Source of the DNA: Sphingomonadales bacterium UBA7471
GTDB lineage: Bacteria > Pseudomonadota > Alphaproteobacteria > Sphingomonadales > Sphingomonadaceae
NCBI GenBank assembly: GCA_002479765.1
Contig: DLOZ01000004.1
Location: 114,495 to 178,494, forward strand
Direction of reading: 5' to 3'
Length of the DNA stretch: 64,000 bases
Shown: positions 34,053 to 42,833 of the stretch, in pieces
How the letters are laid out: each line of letters starts with the position of its first letter
How positions within the stretch are numbered: position 1 is the stretch's first letter
The notes under the pieces: model-generated
Database searches by the model: none
The model's input: only the letters and a program-made list of their open reading frames with translations
What the model was told of the DNA's origin: nothing
Program-made: the position numbers and the translations under genes

Positions 34053-34116
34053 GCCAAGCGCCTTTTCCTTAGCCTTGCTTGGCCACCACGTAACCAGTAC
34101 TAATATTTAATATTAG
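34053..34116. promoter_or_regulatory. Inverted repeats upstream of N-methyl-amine operon 1
   Basis: GCCAAGC/GCTTGGC with a 17-base spacer (34053-34083), then a perfect A/T palindrome CTAATATT-T-AATATTAG at 34100-34116, 95 bp before the operon start. The palindrome contains TAATATTA, which recurs ahead of both LysR genes of this region, so it is a candidate LysR-type operator. Confidence 0.5.
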
Positions 34117-34210
34117 AAAAAACTGTTGCTGTGATTCCATGGCGCAATCCGATTGCCGCACCAGCTTTTTGTCTGACATAGGGCCGCGATAACGAAAATT
34201 GGTGGATCAT

Positions 34211-36718
34211 ATGAAGAGCACAGCACGGGCAGTTGTAATTGGTGGCGGCGTTGTCGGCGTAAGCACGTTGTACCATCTTGCAAAAATGGGGTGGAGCGAT
34301 GTCGTGTTGCTTGAGCGTAAGGAGTTAACCTCCGGCTCAACCTGGCATGCGGCGGGCCTTTTGCCGCTTTTCAACCTGAGCTATTCCGTCGGCAAGCTGC
34401 ATCAATATTCGGTAGGATTATATCCAACGCTAGAGGCAGAGACCGGCCTGCATGCCGGTTTTTCGCAAGTCACGAACATCCGGCTGGCGACCACCAAAGA
34501 CCGGATGGATGAGTATAATTATTATGCGGGCGTTGCGCGCACCATTGGCGTCGATGTCAATTTCCTGAGCCCCGACGACGTCAAAGATATTTGGCCGCTT
34601 GCGGATATGGACGGCGTCATTGGCGCTATCCAGCATCCCGATGACGGTTATATCCAGCCCGCCGATCTCACGCAGGCATTGGCCAAGGGCGCGCGGCAGC
34701 GCGGCGCGACCATCTATCGCAACACAACGGTCACCGCGATCACGCAGCAGCCGAACGGCGAATGGCTTATTTCAACGGATCAGGGCGACATCACCTGCGA
34801 GCATGTCGTCTCCTGCTCCGGCAATTTCGCGCGTCAGACGGGCGCAATGGTGGGCCTCGATATCCCCGTTATCCCGGTCGAGCATCAATATATCGTGACT
34901 GAGCAGCACCCGGACATCATGGCACGCAAAAAAGCCGGTTTGCCCGAAATGGGCGTCCTGCGCGAATCCGACGCCAGCTATTATATGCGTGAGGAAGCGG
35001 GCGGGCTGTTGTTGGGGCCATATGAACTGGGTGCGCCGGCCTGCTATGTGGATGGCCCTTCGGCAACCAGCGAATATGAACTGTTCCCTGACGCGCTTGA
35101 ACGGCTCGAGCCCTATATTCTTGCCGCAATGAAGCGCGTGCCCGCCTTTGGCGAGGTCGGCATCAAGCGCGTCTATAACGGCGCAATTGCATATACGCCC
35201 GACGGGTCGCCGATTGTCGGACCAGCATGGGGCCTGAAAAACTTCTGGCTCAACGAAGGCCACAGCTTTGGCGTGACCGCCGCAGGTGGCGCTGGTTGGC
35301 AATTGGCACATTGGATTGTCGATGGTGAACCGACGATCGATATGATGGGCGTCGATCCGCGCCGCTTTGGCGACTATGCTGGGCGCGGATTCCTGATTGA
35401 AAAGAACGAAGAAGCCTATGCCAAGGTCTTCACCGTGCATTATCCCGATGAAGAGCGTGAAGCGGGACGCGCATTGCGTCGCACCCCTTGCTATGACCGG
35501 ATGAAGGCGCTGGGCGCGGTGTTTGGCAGTGTGTTTGGCTGGGAACGCCCCAATTGGTTCGCGCCGGAAGGCTATGCGCTCAGCGAGGCCGATCTCGACA
35601 AGCCCGACGTGCTTTTGAACGACAATCATCCCGTCGTTGCAGATGAACCCATTCGTGAAAAATGGTCGTTCCGTCGGTCCAACTATTTCGAGCATGTCGG
35701 CAATGAGTGTCGCCATGTGCACGAAAAAGTCGGCATTCAGGATATGAGCGCATTTGCCAAATGCGAAATATCAGGTCCGGGTGCAGAAGCCTGGCTTGAC
35801 CAATTGCTGACAAATGCGGTGCCGAAAAAGGTCGGGCGCGTAAGCTTGTCCTATCTGCTCACCAACAAGGGCGGCGTGCGCAGTGAGTTCACCGTCTATA
35901 AAGTCGCGCCGCAGCGTTATTATCTTGTCTCGGCTGGCGCCTATGAGCGGCATGACCATGATTATTTGAAAAAGGCCCTGCCGCGCGATGGCTCTGTCAG
36001 CTTTGAACGGCTGACCACGGCGATGGGCGTGCTCGTTCTGGCGGGCCCGCATTCACGCGATGTGTTGGCGAAGCTGACCGATACCGACCTGTCCAATGAC
36101 GCCTTCCCATGGTTGACCGGCAAGAAAATGAGCATCGGTCTGGCGCAGGTCGATGCGCTGCGGGTCAATTTCATCGGCGAGCTTGGTTGGGAAATCCATC
36201 ATCCGATCGAAATGCAGAATTACATCTTTGACCGGTTGATGGAGGCAGGCGCCGAGTTTGAGATTAAGCCGTTCGGTATCCGCGCGATGACGTCGATGGC
36301 GCTCGAAAAAAGCTACAAGCTGATCCCGCGTGAATTGTCGGTTGAATATTCGGCGTTTGAAAGCGGATTGGACCGATTTGTCAGCCTGAAGAAGCCAGGC
36401 TTTCATGGCCGCGATGCATTGCTTGCGTGGCGCGAACGGGGCGCTGCCAACACGCTTGTGACGATGGAAGTGCATGGTGTGACCGATGCCGATGCACGCG
36501 GGTCTGAGCCGATTTATCACGGCGATGATATTGTCGGTCGCGTGACGTCTGGCGGTTATGGTTGGCGCGTGCGCAAATCGCTTGCGCTCGCGATGGTGCG
36601 CCCTGATTTGGCGCATGTAGGCGCCGAGTTTGAAATCGCGATCTTGGGTGTTCGTCATAAGGCGACGATCATCGCGGACTCGCCATTCGACCCTGAAAAT
36701 AATGCACTGAGGAGCTAA
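34211..36718 (+). CDS. Dimethylglycine/sarcosine dehydrogenase-like flavoprotein with GcvT domain
   Basis: 835-aa fusion: N-terminal FAD-binding DAO domain (VVIGGGVVGVSTLYHLAK) and C-terminal aminomethyltransferase/GcvT folate domain from about residue 470. The sequence TSGSTWHAAGL carries H46, equivalent to the histidine that binds FAD covalently in mammalian dimethylglycine dehydrogenase. Removes an N-methyl group, passing it to tetrahydrofolate or releasing formaldehyde. ATG 34211 has GGTGGA upstream and is preferred to GTG 34199. First gene of operon 1, four bases before the Rieske gene; dimethylglycine is the expected substrate, sarcosine or another N-methyl amine being possible. Confidence 0.85.
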   Translation: MKSTARAVVIGGGVVGVSTLYHLAKMGWSDVVLLERKELTSGSTWHAAGLLPLFNLSYSVGKLHQYSVGLYPTLEAETGLHAGFSQVTNIRLATTKDRMDEYNYYAGVARTIGVDVNFLSPDDVKDIWPLADMDGVIGAIQHPDDGYIQPADLTQALAKGARQRGATIYRNTTVTAITQQPNGEWLISTDQGDITCEHVVSCSGNFARQTGAMVGLDIPVIPVEHQYIVTEQHPDIMARKKAGLPEMGVLRESDASYYMREEAGGLLLGPYELGAPACYVDGPSATSEYELFPDALERLEPYILAAMKRVPAFGEVGIKRVYNGAIAYTPDGSPIVGPAWGLKNFWLNEGHSFGVTAAGGAGWQLAHWIVDGEPTIDMMGVDPRRFGDYAGRGFLIEKNEEAYAKVFTVHYPDEEREAGRALRRTPCYDRMKALGAVFGSVFGWERPNWFAPEGYALSEADLDKPDVLLNDNHPVVADEPIREKWSFRRSNYFEHVGNECRHVHEKVGIQDMSAFAKCEISGPGAEAWLDQLLTNAVPKKVGRVSLSYLLTNKGGVRSEFTVYKVAPQRYYLVSAGAYERHDHDYLKKALPRDGSVSFERLTTAMGVLVLAGPHSRDVLAKLTDTDLSNDAFPWLTGKKMSIGLAQVDALRVNFIGELGWEIHHPIEMQNYIFDRLMEAGAEFEIKPFGIRAMTSMALEKSYKLIPRELSVEYSAFESGLDRFVSLKKPGFHGRDALLAWRERGAANTLVTMEVHGVTDADARGSEPIYHGDDIVGRVTSGGYGWRVRKSLALAMVRPDLAHVGAEFEIAILGVRHKATIIADSPFDPENNALRS

Positions 36719-36722
36719 GCCG

Positions 36723-37925
36723 ATGTCGCGTTTCGCCCCCATCGCCGATTTGTTGGCGCAGGATCGCAACGGTTACACCCTGCCGCGCGAATTATATGTC
36801 AGCGACGCCGCGTTCGAATTTGATACGCAGGTCATGCTAAAATCGGTTTGGCTTTATGCCTGTACCGTCGCGCATGTGAAAAATCCGGGCGATTTTTTCG
36901 TGTTCGAACTGGCGCAGAATTCCGTCGTCATTGTGCGTGGCCGCGACATGCAAGTGCGCGCATTCTGGAACAGCTGCCGGCACCGTGGGGCCAAAATCTG
37001 CCTGGAACAGCGTGGCCGGGCGCCGCGTTTAATGTGTCCCTATCATCAATGGACATACGGCCTTGACGGCAAGCTTCTTGCCGCGCGCAGCATGGCGGAG
37101 GATTTTGACAAAGCCGATCATGGGCTTTCGCCGGTGGCGCTCGAAAATGTCGGCGGCCTTATTTTCATCTGCCTCGGCGACAATCCGCCGCCGATTGACC
37201 GCGTAAAGGCCGACATATCCAAACAGATTTCGGTTTATGATCTCGAAAAGTTAAAGGTCGTTGTTCAGGACAATTATATCGAAGACGCCAACTGGAAATT
37301 GGTGATGGAGAATAATCGCGAATGTTACCATTGCGACGTCGGTCATCCTGAACTGATTAGTGTGCTTGGGACAACAGGCTTTGGTAAAGATGCGCCCGAT
37401 AATGCAGCGAAGCATGAAGAGTGGCAAGCGCTCGGCATCGACCATGATCTGATCGAATTTCCTGACGGCTGGTGGCACCGGGTCGCGCGGTTGGCGCTGG
37501 CCAATGGCGCGGTAACCCAATCGATAGATGGCAAGCTTGCATGTCAAAAATTGATCGGGCCATTTACGGCGCCTGAAACGTCTAGCCTGTCTGTTTGGAC
37601 CCAGCCCAATAGCTGGCACCATTTCTGCTGTGACCATGTCGTGACATTTTCACTGACCCCGATTTCGCCGGACAAGACATTGCTGCGCACGAGCTGGCTG
37701 GTGCACGAAGATGCAGTTGAGGGCGTCGATTACGATCCCGATCATTTGGCCGCATTGTGGCGCAAAACAAACGAGCAGGACGGGCATTTCTCTGCGATCA
37801 ACCATCGCGGGATCGCCAGCGATGGCTATATTCAGGGGCCTTATGCCGTTGAAGAAAAGCTGGTCGACGACTTTAAGAGCTTCTATGTGCGCCGCGCTAC
37901 AGCCGCGCTTGAGAAAATATCATGA
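36723..37925 (+). CDS. gbcA: Rieske oxygenase, glycine-betaine-monooxygenase (GbcA)-like, copy 1
   Basis: Oxygenase component that would hydroxylate a quaternary N-methyl group, releasing formaldehyde. Rieske [2Fe-2S] ligands C85, H87, C105 and H108 (CRHRGAKIC, CPYHQW). The mononuclear iron histidines H203 and H208 lie in ECYHCDVGHPEL. 400 aa, family length; AGGAG precedes ATG. The stop overlaps soxB by ATGA. Its reductase (GbcB) is not encoded anywhere in the window. Symbol by resemblance; proline betaine or carnitine demethylation cannot be excluded. Confidence 0.85.
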   Translation: MSRFAPIADLLAQDRNGYTLPRELYVSDAAFEFDTQVMLKSVWLYACTVAHVKNPGDFFVFELAQNSVVIVRGRDMQVRAFWNSCRHRGAKICLEQRGRAPRLMCPYHQWTYGLDGKLLAARSMAEDFDKADHGLSPVALENVGGLIFICLGDNPPPIDRVKADISKQISVYDLEKLKVVVQDNYIEDANWKLVMENNRECYHCDVGHPELISVLGTTGFGKDAPDNAAKHEEWQALGIDHDLIEFPDGWWHRVARLALANGAVTQSIDGKLACQKLIGPFTAPETSSLSVWTQPNSWHHFCCDHVVTFSLTPISPDKTLLRTSWLVHEDAVEGVDYDPDHLAALWRKTNEQDGHFSAINHRGIASDGYIQGPYAVEEKLVDDFKSFYVRRATAALEKIS

Positions 37926-39175
37926 CCCACCACAGTGCTTTCAGTCTTTTCGCCAAAGCGCTTGGCGGACATCAGGATTGGCCCGAACAATGGCCCGATG
38001 CGGCACCAAAACCAGCTTATGATGCCATCATCGTTGGCGGCGGCGGGCATGGGTTGGGCGCGGCATATTATCTCGCCAAAAAATATGGGATTACCAACGT
38101 CGCCGTGCTTGAAAAAGGCTGGATAGGTGGCGGCAATACCGGGCGTAACACAACGATTATCCGGTCAAACTATCTCTATGACGAAAGCGCGCATCTTTAT
38201 GATCACGCGGTGAAGCTTTGGGATGGGTTGAGCCAGGAACTGAACTACAACGTCATGTATTCGAAACGCGGCGTCATGATGCTCGCGCACAATGTGCACG
38301 ATGTGCAGAGCCTGCAACGGCATGTCAATGCCAACCGGCTGAACGGTGTCGACAATGAATGGCTGACACCGCAGCAGGCGAAAGATTATTGTCCGCCCCT
38401 GAACATTTCGCCAGATGCGCGGCACCCTGTGCTGGGGGCCGCATTGCAACGGCGCGGCGGCACAGCACGGCACGATTCGGTGGCGTGGGGCTATGCGCGG
38501 GCCGCGGCGGCTTTGGGCGTCGATATCATCCAGAATTGCGCGGTTACGGCGATAAGGCGCGGTGCCGATGGCGCGGTCGAAGGTGTTGAAACCACCCGAG
38601 GGCCTATCGCCACAAAGCGTATTGGCGTGTCGGCTGCGGGCAATACGTCTGTTGTTATGCAGATGGCTGGTTTGGACTTTCCGTTGGAAAGCTACCCCTT
38701 GCAGGCACTGGTTTCAGAGCCCGTAAAACCAACTTTCCCGTGCGTCGTGATGTCGAACACAGTCCATGCCTATATGAGCCAGTCGGACAAAGGCGAATTG
38801 GTCATTGGTGCGGGCACCGACCAATATGTCAGCTACTCGCAGCGCGGTGCGCTCCACATTATCGAACATACGCTTGCCGCAATCTGCGAAATTTTTCCGA
38901 TTTACAGGCGGATGCGCATGTTGCGGACGTGGGGCGGGATAGTCGATGTGACGCCTGACCGTTCACCGATATTGGGCAAGACCCCGGTCAAGGGGCTATA
39001 TGTCAATTGCGGCTGGGGCACTGGCGGCTTTAAGGCGACGCCCGGGGCCGGAGATTTGCTGGCCTACACCATGGCGAAGGACGAGCCGCATCCCATCAAC
39101 GCGCCCTTCAATCTCGACCGCTTCCGCAATGGCCGGTTGATTGACGAGGCAGCAGCAGCGGCGGTGGCACACTAA
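37922..39175 (+). CDS. soxB: Sarcosine oxidase beta subunit, copy 1
   Basis: Catalytic flavoprotein of heterotetrameric sarcosine oxidase. FAD motif IIVGGGGHGLGAAYYLA near residue 36, EKGWIGGGNTGRNTT, and RRGGTARHDSVAWGYA whose H184 is the expected covalent FMN site. 417 aa. Coupled to the Rieske gene upstream and soxD downstream by 4- and 1-base overlaps. Oxidises sarcosine to glycine, handing the one-carbon unit to folate on SoxA. Confidence 0.95.
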   Translation: MTHHSAFSLFAKALGGHQDWPEQWPDAAPKPAYDAIIVGGGGHGLGAAYYLAKKYGITNVAVLEKGWIGGGNTGRNTTIIRSNYLYDESAHLYDHAVKLWDGLSQELNYNVMYSKRGVMMLAHNVHDVQSLQRHVNANRLNGVDNEWLTPQQAKDYCPPLNISPDARHPVLGAALQRRGGTARHDSVAWGYARAAAALGVDIIQNCAVTAIRRGADGAVEGVETTRGPIATKRIGVSAAGNTSVVMQMAGLDFPLESYPLQALVSEPVKPTFPCVVMSNTVHAYMSQSDKGELVIGAGTDQYVSYSQRGALHIIEHTLAAICEIFPIYRRMRMLRTWGGIVDVTPDRSPILGKTPVKGLYVNCGWGTGGFKATPGAGDLLAYTMAKDEPHPINAPFNLDRFRNGRLIDEAAAAAVAH

Positions 39176-39447
39176 TGATCTTAATTCACTGCCCTTATTG
39201 TGACGAAAAACGTCCCGAAATCGAATTTGCCAATGCCGGGCAGGCGCATGTTGCCCGCCCATTGGACCCGTCAAGCCAGAGCGACGAAGAATGGGAAGCC
39301 TATCTTTTCATCCGCGCCAATCCGCGCGGACGGCACCACGAACGCTGGCGGCATGTGCATGGCTGCGGCCGCTTTTTCAACGCGGTACGCGACACTGTGA
39401 CCGACAAATTTGAAACGACTTACAAGGCTGGGGAGCCGCGGCGATGA
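39175..39447 (+). CDS. soxD: Sarcosine oxidase delta subunit, copy 1
   Basis: 90-aa zinc-binding subunit. Zinc ligands are visible as C6 and C9 (HCPYC) and H60 and C64 (RHVHGC). RANPRG in the middle is the family core. Starts within the soxB stop (TAATG) and overlaps soxA by 4 bases. Confidence 0.95.
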   Translation: MILIHCPYCDEKRPEIEFANAGQAHVARPLDPSSQSDEEWEAYLFIRANPRGRHHERWRHVHGCGRFFNAVRDTVTDKFETTYKAGEPRR

Positions 39448-42305
39448 CCGGATATCGTCTCGATAATGGCGGGCGCATTGATCGCAACCGACCGGTGGAA
39501 TTTCGCTTTGACGGACATTCCTATCAAGGTTTCGCTGGCGACACTTTGGCTTCAGCTTTGCTTGCCAATGGTATCAGCCTGTTCGGCCGATCGTTTAAAT
39601 ATCACCGCCCGCGCGGAATTATGGCCGCGGGCAGTGAGGAGCCGAACGCGCTCATATCGGTGGATCGGGGGGCAGGTCGCTTCACGCCCAATCTGCGCGC
39701 GACCAGTGTCGAGATCCATGCGGGGCTCAACGCCTTCAGTCAAAATCGCTGGCCGTCGCTAAAGCGCGATTTTGGCGCGATAAATGACCGGCTGGGTATG
39801 TTTTTCCCTGCGGGCTTTTACAACAAAACCTTCATGTGGCCGCGTTCTTTTTGGGAGAAGCTGTATGAACCAGCGATCCGCAAGATGGCTGGACTTGGCG
39901 ATGCGCCGACCCAAGAAGACCCCGACATTTATGCATCCACTTATGCCCATTGCGACCTGTTGATCGTTGGCGCGGGACCCGCTGGTATTGATGCCGCATT
40001 GGAAGCGATGGGTTCGAACAAGCGGATCATTCTGATCGATGAACAGGATGAACTTGGCGGCGGTGCGCTTGCCGATCCGGCTCTATGGCCGTGGCTGGAA
40101 CGCAGCCGCAAAGCGCTCATCGATGCGCCCAATGTCACGATACTCACCCGCACGACGGCGTTCGGCTATTATCACGATAACTTTATCGGCGCGGTGCAGC
40201 GGTTGACCGATCACTCGCCGGACAATTCGGACAGCCCGCGCGAAAAATTATGGCGCGTGCGGGCCGGTGAGGTGGTCCTTGCGCAAGGTGCGATTGAACG
40301 CCCGCTCGTTTTTGACGGCAACGACACGCCCGGCGTGATGCTGTCGTCCGCCGCAAAGGTTTTCGGCCTTCGCTACGGCGTTGCGGTCGGCAAATCGGTC
40401 GCGTTGATGGCCGCGCATGACAGCGGCTGGCATGATGTGTTCGCCTTGGCAAAAGCGGGTGTCGGCATAAAGGCGATCATCGATGTGCGTACCGAGCTGT
40501 CCTCTGCGCTGCTGGACGAGGCCAGCCGGCTTGGCATTAACGTGCACCTCAACCATAGCGTCACTGGCGTAAATGGCCGGCACCGCGTCACATCCATCCA
40601 GATCTGCAATAATGACGATTATGTCGGCACGCGCATCGATTGCGATACGCTGTTGATGGCTGGTGGCTGGACGCCGAGTGTGCATTTATGGTCGCACAGC
40701 AAAGGATCGCTTGCGTGGCGCGATGACATCGGCGCGTATGTTCCTGATCAACCAAACGAAAATGCGCGCTGTGTCGGGGCGTGTTCAGGCGGCTGGGATT
40801 TTGGCAGCGGCGTGATTGTTGATGTGTTGCCAACGCCCAAGGACCAAAGCCGGATAAAGGCCTTCGTCGATTTTCAGAATGATGTCACGGCAAAGGATAT
40901 CAAGCTGGCGGTGCGTGAGGGCTTTCGTTCTATCGAGCATATCAAGCGCTACACAACCAACGGCATGGCGACCGATCAGGGCAAGACATCGAACCTCAAT
41001 GGCTTGCAGATTGCATCAACAGCCCTTGCAAAACCGGTGACCGATATTGGTCTGACAAGCTTTCGTCCGCCCTATACGCCGCAGACTTTCGGTGCGTTGG
41101 CGGGCCATGCAAAGGGCGCATTGTTCCAACCGACGCGGACGACCAATATCGATGGCTGGGCCGCGGAAAATGGCGCAGTGTTTGAACTGGTCGCACAGTG
41201 GCGGCGCGCGCGTTATTTCCCCAAAATGGGCGAGGATATGCACGCGGCGGTGAACCGCGAATGCGTTGCTGTACGGTCGTCAGTCGGCATTTTTGATGCG
41301 TCGACCTTGGGCAAGATTGAAGTCGTTGGCCCCGATGCCGCCGAATTCCTGAACCGCATGTATACCAACCCCTGGAAAGCGCTTGAGCCAGGCCGCTGCC
41401 GCTATGGTCTGCTGTTGAAAGAGGATGGCTTCATCACCGATGACGGTGTTTCCGCGCGGTTGGCGCCCGACCGCTTTCATCTGACGACCACGACCGGCGG
41501 TGCCGCGCGTGTGCTGAATATGATGGAGGATTATCTCCAGACAGAATGGCCTGACCTTGACGTCTGGTTGACCAGCACGACCGAGCAATATGCGGTCATT
41601 GCGCTGCAAGGTCCAAATGCGCGCAAATTGTTGGAACCACTGGTCGAGGGCATTGACCTGTCCGCCGACGCTTTTCCGCATATGGCCATTCGCGAAGGCA
41701 CAATCTGCGGCATTCCAACGCGCCTGTTCCGCGTGAGCTTCACGGGCGAACTTGGTTTCGAAATCAACGTGCCGACGGCTTATGGCCGCGCTTTGTGGGA
41801 ACGGCTGATGGCAGAAGGGGCGAAATTTGACATCACCCCCTATGGCACGGAGGCTATGCACGTGCTGCGCGCCGAAAAGGGGTTCATCATCGTGGGGCAA
41901 GATACCGACGGCACCATAACGCCATTTGATGCCGGTCTCGATTGGGCGGTGGGCAAGAAAAAGCCTGACTTTGTCGGTAAACGGTCCATGGCACGGCCTG
42001 ACCTTGTTGCGCCGGGGCGCAAACAGTTGGTCGGGCTTCTGACCGATGACCCCAATGTTGTCCTGCAAGAAGGTGCACAGATTGTTGCCGACCCGCGTCA
42101 GCCAATCCCGATGACGATGATCGGCCATGTGACCTCTTCTTACTGGAGCGAAACGCTTGGCCGGTCGATCGCCTTTGCCTTAGTGGCAGGTGGGCATGAG
42201 ATGATGGGTGGCACGCTGTACATCCCGATGCCCGGCAAAACGCATGAAGCGAAAGTGACCGGCATGGTTTTTTATGATGCAGAAGGAGCGCGGCTGCATG
42301 TCTGA
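39444..42305 (+). CDS. soxA: Sarcosine oxidase alpha subunit, copy 1
   Basis: 953-aa subunit with, in order, a small ferredoxin-like domain (FRFDGHSYQGFAGDTLASAL ... SFKYHRPRGIM), an NAD/FAD-binding domain (LLIVGAGPAGIDAALEAM near residue 171) and a C-terminal GcvT-like folate domain from about 590. Channels the oxidised methyl to tetrahydrofolate to form 5,10-methylene-THF. Overlaps soxG by 8 bases. Confidence 0.95.
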   Translation: MTGYRLDNGGRIDRNRPVEFRFDGHSYQGFAGDTLASALLANGISLFGRSFKYHRPRGIMAAGSEEPNALISVDRGAGRFTPNLRATSVEIHAGLNAFSQNRWPSLKRDFGAINDRLGMFFPAGFYNKTFMWPRSFWEKLYEPAIRKMAGLGDAPTQEDPDIYASTYAHCDLLIVGAGPAGIDAALEAMGSNKRIILIDEQDELGGGALADPALWPWLERSRKALIDAPNVTILTRTTAFGYYHDNFIGAVQRLTDHSPDNSDSPREKLWRVRAGEVVLAQGAIERPLVFDGNDTPGVMLSSAAKVFGLRYGVAVGKSVALMAAHDSGWHDVFALAKAGVGIKAIIDVRTELSSALLDEASRLGINVHLNHSVTGVNGRHRVTSIQICNNDDYVGTRIDCDTLLMAGGWTPSVHLWSHSKGSLAWRDDIGAYVPDQPNENARCVGACSGGWDFGSGVIVDVLPTPKDQSRIKAFVDFQNDVTAKDIKLAVREGFRSIEHIKRYTTNGMATDQGKTSNLNGLQIASTALAKPVTDIGLTSFRPPYTPQTFGALAGHAKGALFQPTRTTNIDGWAAENGAVFELVAQWRRARYFPKMGEDMHAAVNRECVAVRSSVGIFDASTLGKIEVVGPDAAEFLNRMYTNPWKALEPGRCRYGLLLKEDGFITDDGVSARLAPDRFHLTTTTGGAARVLNMMEDYLQTEWPDLDVWLTSTTEQYAVIALQGPNARKLLEPLVEGIDLSADAFPHMAIREGTICGIPTRLFRVSFTGELGFEINVPTAYGRALWERLMAEGAKFDITPYGTEAMHVLRAEKGFIIVGQDTDGTITPFDAGLDWAVGKKKPDFVGKRSMARPDLVAPGRKQLVGLLTDDPNVVLQEGAQIVADPRQPIPMTMIGHVTSSYWSETLGRSIAFALVAGGHEMMGGTLYIPMPGKTHEAKVTGMVFYDAEGARLHV

Positions 42306-42804
42306 TGCCCTTTTCAGGAACGAACCTGTTTCTTCAACGCCGTACGTAGCCGATGGTGTCAGCATCCGCCTTGCTGCACCGCTGAAGCGCTATTCGCTGC
42401 GGGCGCGCACTGCCGACGCTCTGGAAACGGTGCTCAACGTAAAAGTGCCACAGAAAATCGGCGCGACCGAAGGTGGCATTGCGTGCCTTGGTCCGGACGA
42501 ATGGCTCCTGCGCACGCCAGCGGAGGCGGCCATGCCAACCGGCACGGGGTTGCCAGTTGCCATCACGGACATCAGCGAACGATCGATCTGCCTTGTCCTT
42601 GAAGGGCCACGCGCAGCGGAAGTGCTGATGACAGGTTGCCCGCTTGATCTCGACAATTTCGCGGTCGGCCGGGCCACACGAACAATTTATGAAACGGTCG
42701 AAATCATCATCATTCGCGAGGGCGAAGATCGTTTCCATGTTGAGGTGTGGCGCAGTTTTGCCGCATGGCTATGGACTGCGTTCACGACGGCTGCCAGCCA
42801 TTGA
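42298..42804 (+). CDS. soxG: Sarcosine oxidase gamma subunit, copy 1
   Basis: 168-aa subunit completing SoxBDAG. Family pattern: APLKRYSLRAR, GPDEWLLRTP, the DISERSICLVLEGPRAAEVL block and FHVEVWRSFAAWLW near the end. ATG 42298 lies inside the soxA stop region. The transporter gene follows after 29 bases. Confidence 0.9.
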   Translation: MSDALFRNEPVSSTPYVADGVSIRLAAPLKRYSLRARTADALETVLNVKVPQKIGATEGGIACLGPDEWLLRTPAEAAMPTGTGLPVAITDISERSICLVLEGPRAAEVLMTGCPLDLDNFAVGRATRTIYETVEIIIIREGEDRFHVEVWRSFAAWLWTAFTTAASH

Positions 42805-42833
42805 TGGTGGCTTGAGACCTTAAGGAGAGTTCA

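Noticed and set aside
34772..35722. 316-residue open frame on the minus strand
   Set aside because: Antisense to the DMGDH-like gene; composition of a shadow frame.
34211..36718. Glycine-cleavage T-protein (gcvT)
   Set aside because: The C-terminal folate domain is GcvT-like but is fused to a DAO flavoprotein with the covalent-FAD histidine; no gcvH or gcvP nearby.
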